Below are positions 17,583 through 26,745 of a stretch of DNA of 64,000 nt, piece after piece. This DNA is from Jeotgalibacillus marinus (GTDB lineage Bacteria; Bacillota; Bacilli; Bacillales; Jeotgalibacillaceae): NCBI RefSeq assembly GCF_040801915.1, contig NZ_JBFMIA010000003.1, positions 279,619-343,618 on the forward strand. The letters are read 5' to 3'. The notes beneath the pieces are model-generated. The model was given only the letters and a program-made list of their open reading frames with translations. It did no database searches and was not told the DNA's origin. Numbering within the stretch: position 1 is the first letter of the stretch; the number at the start of each line of letters is the position of its first letter. Position numbers and translations under genes: made by a program.

Positions 17583-17604
17583 ATTTGTGAACTCATTCAC
17601 AAAT
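17583..17604. promoter_or_regulatory. Rex operator in the cydAB promoter
   Basis: A perfect inverted repeat, ATTTGTGAA-CTCA-TTCACAAAT. The core TTGTGAANNNNTTCACAA is the consensus of the NADH-sensing repressor Rex. On the minus strand a candidate -10 TACAAT (17605-17610) sits directly beside it with a poor -35 TTAGAA 16 nt upstream, so a bound repressor would cover the transcription start. Rex control of cyd genes is established in B. subtilis. Confidence 0.85.
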
Positions 17605-17680
17605 ATTGTATCACTTTTATTAGAATTTCTAAAAGGGAATGCATGGATATGGTCATATGACCACATTGAATAGACGACAA

Positions 17681-17708
17681 AACCCCTCTGATAAAGGCCA
17701 GAGGGGTT
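17681..17708 (-). terminator. Terminator of the yknUV-type exporter operon
   Basis: A perfect 10-bp stem (AACCCCTCTG/CAGAGGGGTT) with an 8-nt loop, followed on the minus strand by TTGTCG and preceded by ATTTTAT. It lies 3 bases past the stop of the second ABC gene and separates it from cydAB. Confidence 0.85.
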
Positions 17709-17711
17709 ATT

Positions 17712-19532
17712 TTATAAAGCTTCAAGCATATTAAATTGTGAACCAACAAGCCTCTGATAAATACCCTCCTGCTTCATCAACTCATCATGACTCCCGTGTT
17801 CCATCAAACGACCGTGATCAAGCACATATATTCGGTCTACTTCACGAATTGTTGAGAGACGGTGTGCAATAATTAGTGCAGTTCTTCCGTTCAGAAGAGT
17901 TTTAAGTGCATGTTGAATGTGTACTTCCGTTTCTGTATCAATTGAAGCTGTTGCCTCATCTAAAATGATAATACGTGGATCAGCAAGTAGCGCTCGAGCA
18001 AACGATATCAGCTGGCGTTCTCCAACAGATAAAATATTGCCTCGTTCTTCCACTTCTGTATTGTATCCATTTGGCAATTTCTCGATAAACCCACTTGCAC
18101 CAATTGCTTTTGCAGCTTCAACGATTTTCTCATCCGGCGCATTAGGATTACCGAATCGTATATTATCTTTAATCGTTCCAGAGAAAATAAAAGTATCCTG
18201 CAATACAATCGAGATTTGTGATCGCAAACTCCTCAAAGATAGATCACGCAAATCATGACCATCCATTTTAATTTCACCCGCAGTAGGATCATAAAAGCGC
18301 GTGATCATATTAGCTATCGTCGTTTTACCAGAGCCGGTATGACCAACAAGTGCAATCGTTTCTCCCGCTTTAATGTCCAAAGAAATGCCATCAAGTGCTT
18401 TTCGATCACTTGAATACGCAAAATCAACTTGGTTAAATTGAATGTCACCTTTAATTTGATCGAGTGTTTTAGCATTTTTCTTTTCTGAAACGTTTGGTTG
18501 TTCATCTAAAAACTCAAAAATACGTTCTGAAGATGCCATCCCCACCAATAATTGGTTATAGACCATTCCAAGACGAGAAATTGGTTCCCAGAACATGCCT
18601 AGTAACAAAGCGAATGAAACGAACTCACCTAGCTCCAGACTTCCATTTTGAATCAACGTTGCACCGTACCAAATTAAGATCGCAGACCCAATCGCATTCG
18701 TCATTTCTACTAGTGGTCGGAAAGTAGCATTTTTTTTGGTCGCTTCTCTCCAACTTTCAAAACTTTCGGTGTTTATTCCGTCAAAGAATTGAGCATTTTC
18801 TCTTTCTTGTGTAAATGATTGCGTGACACGAATTCCTTGTAAACTTTCATTTAAATGAGAATTAAGCTTGGATTGCTTTAAACGCACTGTTTGCCAAGAC
18901 CGACGAATCCTTCTTCTCAGCTTTGTTGAAATAAGGAACATCAATGGTAAAATCACCATAACTGCAAGTGCCAATTCCGGACTGATTGTAAATAAGATGA
19001 CAAAGATACCCATCAGCATCAATACATCCATCAACAGGTTTATAACGCCATTTGTAAAAAGTTCTTGTAATGAGTTAATATCATTCATAATCCGAACGAG
19101 TATTGACCCCGCAGAACGTTGATCAAAAAAACGATTACTTAACCATTGAACGTGCGTGAAAAGATGCTTTCTCAAATCGTATATAACACTTTGCCCTAAT
19201 ATATTCATCCACCGTATTCGATAAATATTCGCAACATAATTCATTAAATATAATACAGAAATCACTCCGACTAGGATCATCAGTAAGTTTCTATCGCCAG
19301 TTGTAACTGCTTCACCAATCACATAAACCCCGATTAAGATTGGAATAGTTAGCCTTACTGCAGTCGTAAGAAAAACCATTACAATGGATAGCGGTAGTAA
19401 TTTTTTTGAATACGGCTTTAAATAGCGTAAAAGTCTCCAAAGTTGAAGCCAGTTAAACGGCTTTTCGATCACTTGATCCGTTGAGTAACGGAAGCGATTC
19501 ATTACTTGACTACTCGGTACTTGTTTTTGCAT
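17712..19532 (-). CDS. yknV: ABC exporter half-transporter, YknV type
   Basis: A 606-residue fused membrane/ATPase protein. It has six transmembrane helices in residues 40-330 and a nucleotide-binding domain with Walker A GHTGSGKTT near 398, Q-loop VLQDTF, signature segment LSVGERQLIS (the Gly of LSGGQ replaced, typical of one partner in heterodimers) and Walker B RIIILDEATAS. The length and signature match B. subtilis YknV. With YknU it likely forms a heterodimeric exporter; drug or peptide substrates are unproven. It starts 4 bases after yknU. Confidence 0.82.
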   Translation of the reverse strand: MQKQVPSSQVMNRFRYSTDQVIEKPFNWLQLWRLLRYLKPYSKKLLPLSIVMVFLTTAVRLTIPILIGVYVIGEAVTTGDRNLLMILVGVISVLYLMNYVANIYRIRWMNILGQSVIYDLRKHLFTHVQWLSNRFFDQRSAGSILVRIMNDINSLQELFTNGVINLLMDVLMLMGIFVILFTISPELALAVMVILPLMFLISTKLRRRIRRSWQTVRLKQSKLNSHLNESLQGIRVTQSFTQERENAQFFDGINTESFESWREATKKNATFRPLVEMTNAIGSAILIWYGATLIQNGSLELGEFVSFALLLGMFWEPISRLGMVYNQLLVGMASSERIFEFLDEQPNVSEKKNAKTLDQIKGDIQFNQVDFAYSSDRKALDGISLDIKAGETIALVGHTGSGKTTIANMITRFYDPTAGEIKMDGHDLRDLSLRSLRSQISIVLQDTFIFSGTIKDNIRFGNPNAPDEKIVEAAKAIGASGFIEKLPNGYNTEVEERGNILSVGERQLISFARALLADPRIIILDEATASIDTETEVHIQHALKTLLNGRTALIIAHRLSTIREVDRIYVLDHGRLMEHGSHDELMKQEGIYQRLVGSQFNMLEAL

Positions 19533-19536
19533 GGTA

Positions 19537-21297
19537 TCACCCCATTTCTGTTTGTGTTTGGAGCATATGTTTTTGATCTTTAAATTGAATGTTGTAGATT
19601 CTTCTATACTGGCCTTGTTCGTGTATTAACGAGTAATGCGCACCTCGATTTGTGATCTTACCGTTGTCAAATACTAGAATTTCATCAGCGTGCTTTAACG
19701 AAGAAATCCTGTGGGCAATAATAAACGTTGTTCTTCCCTTCATGACTTCTTGTAACGCCTGCTGAATTTTAAATTCCGTTTGCATATCAACAGCACTTGT
19801 TGCATCATCTAAAATTAAAATGCTTGGATCCAAACATATGGCGCGTGCAATCGCAATTCTTTGCTTTTGTCCACCAGATAAGCCAAGACCCCTTTCCCCG
19901 AGCATTGTGTCATAGCCATTTGGTAGTTCCATAATAAATTCATGGGCTTGCGCGCGTTTGGCAGCTTCAACTATTTGATCTAATTCAACATGAGGTCTTC
20001 CGTATGCAATATTTGCTCGTATTGTTGATGAAAATAAGAACGACTCTTGTAAGACAAAGCCTACATTCTTTCGGAGAGAGTCGAGTGTATAATCGCGAAC
20101 ATCTATGTTGTCAATCAGTACTTCTCCATCAGTAGGTTCATAAAACCTAGTCATAAGCTGTGTAACACTTGTTTTACCAGATCCAGTTGCACCAATCAGT
20201 CCAATCGTTTTTCCACTTTCTACTGTAAAGGAAACGTTATCGAGTGCTTTTTCATCCCCCTCAGTGTATTGTAGTGTAACGTCTTTAAATATTACTTTCC
20301 CTTCACTGTTCGTCATTGAAACAGCTTCATCTTTATCTTTTATTGCCTCATCGGCCTCAAGAATCTCTAGTAATCTTTCCCCTGAGGCTTTCGATTGAGA
20401 GAACTGGTTGATCGTAAATCCTAGATTCATAATTGGCCATATAATAAAACCAACCAAACTATAAAATGCTGTAAGTTCACCTGGTGTGAGTGACCCATTT
20501 AAAACTAAGGAACCGCCAAAACCAAGGAGTAAAATAACACTGAGATTGCCAAGGAACTCCATTAGTGGAAAGTACTTTGACCAAATATCGGCAGTAAAAA
20601 TATACTTGTCTTTATAATCTTCATTCGATGAGTTAAATCTACCAATTTGGTGTTCTTCTCGAGAAAGCGATTTCACAGTGTTAATTCCACTAATGTTTTC
20701 TTGTACATTTGTGTTTAATTGCCCAAATGATTTACGTACTCCACGAAAAGCAGGATGCACTTTTTTATCGAACTTGTACACAGCAACTGCCAAAAACGGA
20801 ATGGAAATCATCGTAACAATGGTTAATGGAACAGAGTAAAAGAGCATGACACTCGTTGTGACGACTAATAATAATACGAGTCGAATCAATTCCGCAAAAC
20901 CGAATGATAAAAAGAATCGAACTCCCTCAACATCTGCTGTTAGCCTAGACATCAAATCTCCAGTCTTAGAATTATCATAATATTGAAAAGGCAAACGTTG
21001 TAGTTTGTTATATAATTTGTTTCGAAGATCATAAACAGAAATTATCCCAAACAAATCTCCATTATACTGAGAGAGGTAAGTTGCAATTCCTTTAACAACC
21101 ATAATCCCAATAAAACCGAACGCTAGGTATGGTACTAAATTATAACGTCCCTTGCTGATCACCTCATCAATGGTTAATTGAAGAATAATCGGATAGACAA
21201 CGGTTATCGCTGTCATAATAAGTAGGAATACAATTGAAACGATAAAATAACGTCTATGCGGCCAGTAAAAGCCTTTGAGTTTTCGAAAGACGTCCAT
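19537..21297 (-). CDS. yknU: ABC exporter half-transporter, YknU type
   Basis: A 586-residue half-transporter with six transmembrane helices (about 15-300) and an ATPase domain: Walker A GATGSGKTS, Q-loop VLQESF, a canonical signature LSGGQKQR and Walker B SILILDDATSA. Here the residue after Walker B is Asp instead of Glu, which is the usual degenerate catalytic base in one half of heterodimeric exporters. Together with the atypical signature in its partner, this suggests one catalytic and one degenerate ATP site. Start ATG lies behind GGGAGGAGGAGAG. Confidence 0.82.
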   Translation of the reverse strand: MDVFRKLKGFYWPHRRYFIVSIVFLLIMTAITVVYPIILQLTIDEVISKGRYNLVPYLAFGFIGIMVVKGIATYLSQYNGDLFGIISVYDLRNKLYNKLQRLPFQYYDNSKTGDLMSRLTADVEGVRFFLSFGFAELIRLVLLLVVTTSVMLFYSVPLTIVTMISIPFLAVAVYKFDKKVHPAFRGVRKSFGQLNTNVQENISGINTVKSLSREEHQIGRFNSSNEDYKDKYIFTADIWSKYFPLMEFLGNLSVILLLGFGGSLVLNGSLTPGELTAFYSLVGFIIWPIMNLGFTINQFSQSKASGERLLEILEADEAIKDKDEAVSMTNSEGKVIFKDVTLQYTEGDEKALDNVSFTVESGKTIGLIGATGSGKTSVTQLMTRFYEPTDGEVLIDNIDVRDYTLDSLRKNVGFVLQESFLFSSTIRANIAYGRPHVELDQIVEAAKRAQAHEFIMELPNGYDTMLGERGLGLSGGQKQRIAIARAICLDPSILILDDATSAVDMQTEFKIQQALQEVMKGRTTFIIAHRISSLKHADEILVFDNGKITNRGAHYSLIHEQGQYRRIYNIQFKDQKHMLQTQTEMG

Positions 21298-21428
21298 GCC
21301 TCTCCTCCTCCCATATATTTAGGCATACTATTTAATATAGCGGTTCCCAAAATAAAATTCATAATTTCATTTAATAAAAACTTATTATTCAAAATATAAT
21401 CTATACATAGTATAAAAGATAGCATTAA

Positions 21429-21460
21429 AAAAAGGATCAGTCCTTAGACTGATCCTTTTT
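21429..21460 (-). terminator. Terminator downstream of the peroxiredoxin gene
   Basis: A perfect 14-bp stem (AAAAAGGATCAGTC/GACTGATCCTTTTT) with a 4-nt loop, ending in a T-run in both directions, 12 bases after the ykuU stop. Confidence 0.9.
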
Positions 21461-21472
21461 CATACGTTTGTA

Positions 21473-22015
21473 TTAAAGTGTTTTTTGACCTGGTTTCCAG
21501 TTTGCTGGGCAAAGTCCACCAGTTTGAAGCGCTTGAAGTACACGTAATGTTTCATCTACGTCACGTCCAATGTTGTTGTGAAATACCGTTTGATACTGAA
21601 GCTCACCTTCAGGACTGATAATGAAAAGGCCGCGAAGTGCAATTCCTTCTTCTTCAATTAACACGCCATATTCACGTGAAATTTGATGATTTGTATCTGC
21701 TGCCATTGGGTAGTTAAGATCGCCAAGGCCATTATCTTTACGCTCAGTATTTATCCACGCTAAGTGTGTGTGAATTGTATCAGTAGAAACAGCAATAACT
21801 TCTGCATCTAGGTCTTCGAACTCATCATAGCGATCTGACATTGCAGTGATTTCTGTTGGACAAACGAACGTAAAGTCCATTGGATAGAAAAATAACACTG
21901 TCCATTTGTCGTCCTTCATATTTTGCTCCAAGCTTACTTTTCCAAATTCTTTGTTTGCAAGTACAGCGTCCATCTCGAAACGAGGAGCTTGCTTACCTAC
22001 CATACGTTCTGCCAT
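21473..22015 (-). CDS. ykuU: 2-Cys peroxiredoxin (AhpC/TSA family), YkuU type
   Basis: A 180-residue thiol peroxidase. The peroxidatic cysteine is in FYPMDFTFVCPTE near residue 50, and a resolving cysteine lies in the C-terminal GLCPANW segment. I chose the ATG at 22015 because GGAGGG precedes it and it gives exactly the length of B. subtilis YkuU. Longer in-frame starts add an unlikely leader. It reduces H2O2 and organic peroxides using thioredoxin. Its promoter carries a PerR/Fur-like box. In B. subtilis it lies two genes from dapL; here 17 kb of accessory DNA intervenes. Confidence 0.92.
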   Translation of the reverse strand: MAERMVGKQAPRFEMDAVLANKEFGKVSLEQNMKDDKWTVLFFYPMDFTFVCPTEITAMSDRYDEFEDLDAEVIAVSTDTIHTHLAWINTERKDNGLGDLNYPMAADTNHQISREYGVLIEEEGIALRGLFIISPEGELQYQTVFHNNIGRDVDETLRVLQALQTGGLCPANWKPGQKTL

Positions 22016-22087
22016 TATAAATCCCTCCAAATAATTAAATAACAATTGAGAAAATAAACTCAATCGATCAAAAACCTCTCGTAAACT

Positions 22088-22138
22088 ATGATAATACACA
22101 CAAAGTGTAGAGTCAATTTTAAGTGATAATCATTTTAA
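22088..22138 (-). promoter_or_regulatory. ykuU promoter with PerR/Fur-like box
   Basis: The minus strand has -35 TTGACT (22111-22116), a 17-nt spacer and -10 TATCAT (22088-22093). Directly upstream is TGATAATCATTTTAA read on the plus strand (22124-22138), a 7-1-7 sequence with one perfect half-site of the Fur/PerR box and one weaker half. A peroxide-responsive control by PerR would fit a peroxiredoxin; the site is imperfect. Confidence 0.6.
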
Positions 22139-22392
22139 ATAATACATTTTTTATATTTTATAGACCATTTTTTGTACACAATTTTGCAAGAAAACGTGCA
22201 GCCCCTATATTATGAAATATCGACATCTTCACAGCTGGTACCTTCTGCAATCCTCTTCTTGCAACCTTTTTTCCATCCCTTTAATAATTCTCGGTAACGT
22301 CGTTTGATACTTATCAATACACTCCGCTCATGCTTTCGGTCATACCTTCGCCTTTTTTATCAAAAACAGAAATAAAAGTCCATTGCTCTGAT
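22139..22392. other. Region between ykuU and iolB without a confident gene
   Basis: No terminator with a clear stem is visible after iolB. On the minus strand a 35-codon open stretch starts at a TTG at 22315-22317 and stops at 22210-22212. It reads ISIKRRYRELLKGWKKGC, with many Lys and Arg, and has no ribosome binding site. I do not recognise it; it may be a relic. Confidence 0.35.
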
Positions 22393-23181
22393 TTATTTTT
22401 CCGGCCATATTTTTGCATCCGGCTCGATTAGCCATTTATGTTCTTCTTCCATGACTCGTTCAGTCCATGGATTGTTGTCAAGGTGTCGAATCATCCAGCA
22501 GAAATACATTGCATATCCCGGGGCTGTCGTCTGTGGGTGATCCAAATCTCCGGGAATGGTAATGTAACTGTTATGTTCGACACGGTATGCTTCCGGTCCG
22601 ACCATCGCACATCCAAATCCTTTGGGCTTATCAAAGCGGTAGTAGTACACTTCCGGCTGATCATGATGGTGCGGCGGGTAGCTCGACCATCGGCCTGGAT
22701 AGGATATTACTTCTCCTATGACAAGATTTGAATAGGGTGCACTGTTATAATCAAAGATGGTCCGGATTACTCGTTCCGCCGTTCCACTCCAAACGCCTTC
22801 CCCCGCATTCGTGCTTTCGCATTCCTCCGGGGTATATAACTTTGCCTCGAATGTGTTCTCATTGTCGGTTTTTTGGACAAGCACTTCACTGGCTGAAAGC
22901 GCAGTAATCGTCACCTCTACACCTTTTGGAATGTGGAGGCACCATGGGGATTCTTCAAAAACACTATCGCGCTTGATTTCCTGTGATTCCCCATTCCATT
23001 CAAGACGAACCGTTCCCTCAAGAAGAAGCACGGCTGTTTCTTTACTGCTATCAGTTAGTGTTTCTGTTTTGCCGACTGGTAGTGTATAAATACCGATATC
23101 CTGCATCATATCGCTGTGTTTGCCGTTTTCTTTAGTAATTTCTGTATATCCTTCTGTTAATTCACCAAGCTTTTCATACAT
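22393..23181 (-). CDS. iolB: 5-deoxy-glucuronate isomerase
   Basis: A 262-residue double-cupin protein of the IolB family. It isomerises 5-deoxy-D-glucuronate to 5-dehydro-2-deoxy-D-gluconate in myo-inositol breakdown. The metal-site region SSYPPHHHDQPEVYYYRF near residue 165 and the C-terminal DLDHPQTTAPGYAMYFCWMIRH are characteristic. Start ATG at 23181 is preceded by AAGGAGGAAG; the in-frame ATG at 23202 would place that site in the coding region. It is the last gene of the inositol cluster and is separated from iolE by a degenerate 540-base stretch. Confidence 0.93.
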   Translation of the reverse strand: MYEKLGELTEGYTEITKENGKHSDMMQDIGIYTLPVGKTETLTDSSKETAVLLLEGTVRLEWNGESQEIKRDSVFEESPWCLHIPKGVEVTITALSASEVLVQKTDNENTFEAKLYTPEECESTNAGEGVWSGTAERVIRTIFDYNSAPYSNLVIGEVISYPGRWSSYPPHHHDQPEVYYYRFDKPKGFGCAMVGPEAYRVEHNSYITIPGDLDHPQTTAPGYAMYFCWMIRHLDNNPWTERVMEEEHKWLIEPDAKIWPEK

Positions 23182-23725
23182 GTACTCTTCCTCCTTCAAC
23201 ATGCCCTACATTTTGGAACATATGCTTACGACGCTTCACTTTTTCAATCGCTGCTTCCATGACGTGCCATGACCAGTAAAGTAAAAGTATATGGAATCGT
23301 GCTTCTCTGTCCACCATTTCAACCACACAGTTGAACGCTGATATGGCCACATTGATTTTACGGATAACGTGTCTAATACAGATACGTAAATCCTACTCAG
23401 AAATGCCTGAAGCACAAGCGGAATATTCATTTCGAGATTAATGTCTTCTAAGCGGTCCATTCGTATATTTGGAACTACGCGTCAATTTCCGTTACACGGG
23501 TGAACCGCTTAGCGAATTTTTTCTCCTAATAAGCTGTGGTCAAAATAAACAGCTACTGCCACTGTCGATTTTTTGCGGCTGCCACCTATCGCTGAAACGA
23601 TTAAATGAAGCGAGAGTGAAGTTCTTCCGCTGCCCCACCTTGTCCATATTGGCTACACTGAACACTCTGACACCGTAATTATTGACCTATGCGTAATAAA
23701 GCATCTCTTTCATTTTTGATTTCCT
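23182..23725. other. Degenerate DNA between iolE and iolB
   Basis: About 540 bases split the inositol genes. Both strands show partial open frames broken by stops. The best is on the minus strand (about 23190-23400), reading AISAFNCVVEMVDREAR then HILLLYWSWHVMEAAIEK in one frame and another protein-like stretch in the neighbouring frame upstream. This pattern looks like an inactivated insertion, but I cannot name the family. GC content is higher than in the flanking intergenic DNA. Confidence 0.35.
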
Positions 23726-24622
23726 TTAAAGTCCGCTCGTTTCACGGATATAATGTCGTGCTTTCACTGCATACTCAAAGGGATTGGAAATTGCCGGATC
23801 CTGCTCAGCTTCAACAACAAACCAGCCTTTGTATCTGGCTTCACTCAACGCTTTAAAAACCGGCCTGAAGTCAATAAGACCATCTCCAGGAACGGTGAAT
23901 ACTCCACCTTTGACCGCCTGCAAAAAACTCAATTTTTCATCACATACTTTTTGGGTGATTTCAGCCCGAACATCTTTTAAGTGAACGTGATGAATGCGAT
24001 CCATAAAGGTGTTTAACACTGCAAGATAATCTTCACCAGAGAATACAAGGTGCCCTGTATCATAAAGAAGCGATACTTTTTCAGGGTCGGTTCCATTCAT
24101 TAAACGTGCAATCTCATCAGTCGTTTGAACGCCAGTACCCATGTGATGGTGGTAGACAATTTTCATTCCTTTTTCAGCAGCCAGAACCCCAAGATGGTGT
24201 AACCCTTCTAATAAAAGAGTCCATTCATCTTCTGTGAAGACTGGCTTTTTATCAAATAGTGGTGTTTCCATTTGGCCTTGAATACTGTTTCCTTGTTCAG
24301 ATACAACAATAACTTTTGCGCCCATTTCATACAAAAAGTCACGGTGTTCCTTAAAAGCTTCCGCTGTTTCTTCATATGGTTTTGAGGTTAAAAAGGAGCT
24401 GAACCAGGCGCTCGCGATTTCCAAACCGCGTAAAGACAGTGCCTTTTTTAATACATTCGTGTCACTTGGATATTTATTTCCCACTTCACTTCCTGTAAAC
24501 CCGGCAAGCGCCATTTCACTTATGCATTGCTCGAATGTCACTTCACCGCCAAGCTCTGGCATATCATCATTTGTCCAACCAATTGGTGCAATCGCTAATT
24601 TCACTTGATTTTCTTTAAACAT
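23726..24622 (-). CDS. iolE: 2-keto-myo-inositol dehydratase
   Basis: A 298-residue TIM-barrel protein of the xylose-isomerase-like superfamily. Recognisable IolE segments are LAIAPIGWTNDDMPELGG at the N-terminus, YHHHMGTGVQT in the middle and LYDTGHLVFSGED plus HVHLKDVR, which supply metal ligands. It dehydrates scyllo-inosose to 3D-trihydroxycyclohexane-1,2-dione. Start ATG at 24622 follows GGAGGGACAGCG; the upstream in-frame ATG at 24679 lies inside iolD. It begins 13 bases after iolD. Confidence 0.94.
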   Translation of the reverse strand: MFKENQVKLAIAPIGWTNDDMPELGGEVTFEQCISEMALAGFTGSEVGNKYPSDTNVLKKALSLRGLEIASAWFSSFLTSKPYEETAEAFKEHRDFLYEMGAKVIVVSEQGNSIQGQMETPLFDKKPVFTEDEWTLLLEGLHHLGVLAAEKGMKIVYHHHMGTGVQTTDEIARLMNGTDPEKVSLLYDTGHLVFSGEDYLAVLNTFMDRIHHVHLKDVRAEITQKVCDEKLSFLQAVKGGVFTVPGDGLIDFRPVFKALSEARYKGWFVVEAEQDPAISNPFEYAVKARHYIRETSGL

Positions 24623-24635
24623 CGCTGTCCCTCCG

Positions 24636-26555
24636 TCAATATGCACGTGCTTTTTCCAAGTTTGTTTCCTTGCTTTCAAATGCTGTCTGTATGCTTTCTT
24701 TTTCAGACACTTCTGCTACCCCGACATGCCACCATGAATCGTAGCCGTGTGTCATAGTTTTTGGAAGTACTTTAATGTCAATCAGCGTGCTGACAGATTG
24801 CTTTTTGGAGTCAATGACTGCTACTCTTAGTTCTTCCATTGTTCGAACAGAGTATGTTTTTACACCATAACCTTCAGCGACTCTTGCAAAGTCAATGGTC
24901 ATGACGGGACCATTCATTTTTCCCGTTTCTGGATTTTTTCTTCTGAATTCTGTGCCAAAGCTACCCATTCCGTTTGCCATTTGTAAATTGTTAATGCAGC
25001 CAAAACCGGAATTATCAAACAGGACAACGTTAATTTTCTTCCCTTCCTGTAGGGATGTAACGAGTTCCGTATGTAACATCAAGTAGCTGCCATCACCAGT
25101 CATCGCGTACACCTCTCGATCTGGCTCCGCAATTTTTGCTCCAAGTGCTCCGGCTATTTCATAACCCATGCATGAGTAGCCATATTCCATGTGATAGGTG
25201 TTGCGTTTTTTGGAAAGCCACATACGTTGCAAGTCTCCTGGCAGACTGCCCGCTGCGCCAACAACGATCGCATTATCATCCACCATTTCATTGAATACTC
25301 CGAGTACGCCTGTCTGCGTAAGTTCGGTACCAAGTACTTCTTTATACTCCAGTAATTTATCTTCGAAGTGATCAGTTATTTCTGGTGTAAAGTCGTCACC
25401 ATATGTGATGCCGTATAATCGTTTCATTTCATCCTGCCAGCCTTGCTTTGCATCCTCGATTTCATTTTCATAAGCTGATCGATAGTCTCCAAGTGCAGAG
25501 CCAATCGCTTCAAGACCTACTTTAACATCCGCTACTACTTTTACTGCATCAAGTTTCGATGCATGAAATTCAGAAACGTTAATCGTAAGAATGTCAGCAT
25601 GGCCAAACATCTGCTTAGATGCTGTTGTAAAGTCAGTAAAACGAGTCCCAACACCAATGATCAAGTCGGCTTCTTTTGCAATAGTGTTGGCCGCCGAGTT
25701 ACCAGTTACACCAATTCCACCTAAATTCATCGGATGAGTGCTTTCTACACCGCTTTTACCGGCCTGTGTTTCACCAAATGGAATATGAAACGTTTCTGCA
25801 AATTTCACCAATTCATCAGCAGCTTCGGAATAACGGACACCTCCTCCAAAAATAAGCAATGGCTTTTTCTTTAATTGGATAAGCTTCACTGCATCTTGTA
25901 CACTTTCAGGGGAAGGAAGGCGTCGCTCAATCCGATGAATACGCTTTTCAAAAAAGCTTTGTGGGAAATCCCACGCTTCTGCCTGTACATCCTGTGGAAG
26001 TGCAATCGTGACGGCTCCTGTCTCAGCCACATTTGTCAAAACACGCATCGCGTTCAGCATGGCGGACATAAGCTGTTCAGGCCGGCTGATACGATCCCAA
26101 TATTTACTTACAGCGCGAAAAGAGTCATTGGTTGAAATGGATAAATTGTGCGTATGTTCGATTTGCTGAAGCACTGGGTCTGGCTGACGGGTTGCGAAGA
26201 CATCACCAGGCAGCAATAAAACCGGGATATTGTTCGCTGTAGCTGTTGCCGCAGATGTGATCATATTCGCTGATCCAGGTCCAACAGATGATGTGCATGC
26301 CATTATTTGCTTCCTATGTTTCTGCTTAGCAAACGCAATCGCTGCATTTGCCATTCCTTGCTCATTCCGCCCCTGGAATACTTCCATTCCCCCTGTATCT
26401 TCTTCCAATGCTTGGCCGAGTCCAAGTACATTCCCATGTCCAAAAATAGTAAATATCCCCTTCACAAACCGTTCCTGGTTACCATCAAACTCCACATACT
26501 GCGCTCCTAAAAATTTCACTAATGCCTGTGCTGTTGTCAAACGAGTAGTACTCAC
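24636..26555 (-). CDS. iolD: 3D-(3,5/4)-trihydroxycyclohexane-1,2-dione hydrolase
   Basis: A 639-residue thiamine-diphosphate enzyme that opens the inositol-derived ring to 5-deoxy-glucuronate. It shows the N-terminal FGHGNVLGLGQALEE region with catalytic Glu context, and the C-terminal cofactor motif GDGSYLMLHTELVTSLQEGKKINVVLFDNSGFGCIN. Start is GTG at 26553-26555 behind GAGAGGAGATAGA; the ATG at 26672 would add 39 residues of unlike sequence. It is preceded by a separate terminator after iolA and a 240-base gap, so iolDE may have its own promoter. Confidence 0.94.
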   Translation of the reverse strand: MSTTRLTTAQALVKFLGAQYVEFDGNQERFVKGIFTIFGHGNVLGLGQALEEDTGGMEVFQGRNEQGMANAAIAFAKQKHRKQIMACTSSVGPGSANMITSAATATANNIPVLLLPGDVFATRQPDPVLQQIEHTHNLSISTNDSFRAVSKYWDRISRPEQLMSAMLNAMRVLTNVAETGAVTIALPQDVQAEAWDFPQSFFEKRIHRIERRLPSPESVQDAVKLIQLKKKPLLIFGGGVRYSEAADELVKFAETFHIPFGETQAGKSGVESTHPMNLGGIGVTGNSAANTIAKEADLIIGVGTRFTDFTTASKQMFGHADILTINVSEFHASKLDAVKVVADVKVGLEAIGSALGDYRSAYENEIEDAKQGWQDEMKRLYGITYGDDFTPEITDHFEDKLLEYKEVLGTELTQTGVLGVFNEMVDDNAIVVGAAGSLPGDLQRMWLSKKRNTYHMEYGYSCMGYEIAGALGAKIAEPDREVYAMTGDGSYLMLHTELVTSLQEGKKINVVLFDNSGFGCINNLQMANGMGSFGTEFRRKNPETGKMNGPVMTIDFARVAEGYGVKTYSVRTMEELRVAVIDSKKQSVSTLIDIKVLPKTMTHGYDSWWHVGVAEVSEKESIQTAFESKETNLEKARAY

Positions 26556-26585
26556 TGTTCTATCTCCTCTCCCATTCAAGACCCT

Positions 26586-26601
26586 ATGGTATACCCGTAC
26601 C
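26586..26601. promoter_or_regulatory. Inverted repeat upstream of iolD
   Basis: TGGTA-TACCCG-TACCA, with five-base arms and an inner GTATAC, lies 30 bases before the iolD start. Its place between the iolA terminator and the iolD ribosome binding site suits an operator or promoter element. It is unlike the AAGCG-type operators elsewhere in the cluster. Confidence 0.35.
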
Positions 26602-26745
26602 ACTATTTTTGAAAAATCATTGGAATTACAAGGAAAAGCTAATCTAAAATACGGTGCTTTAAACGATATCAATTTCGGTCTTTTTTCAAATCGAATAGCT
26701 AGACATAATTAATTAAGCGTAGCTTCTCATCTTTTCATTACTTAA

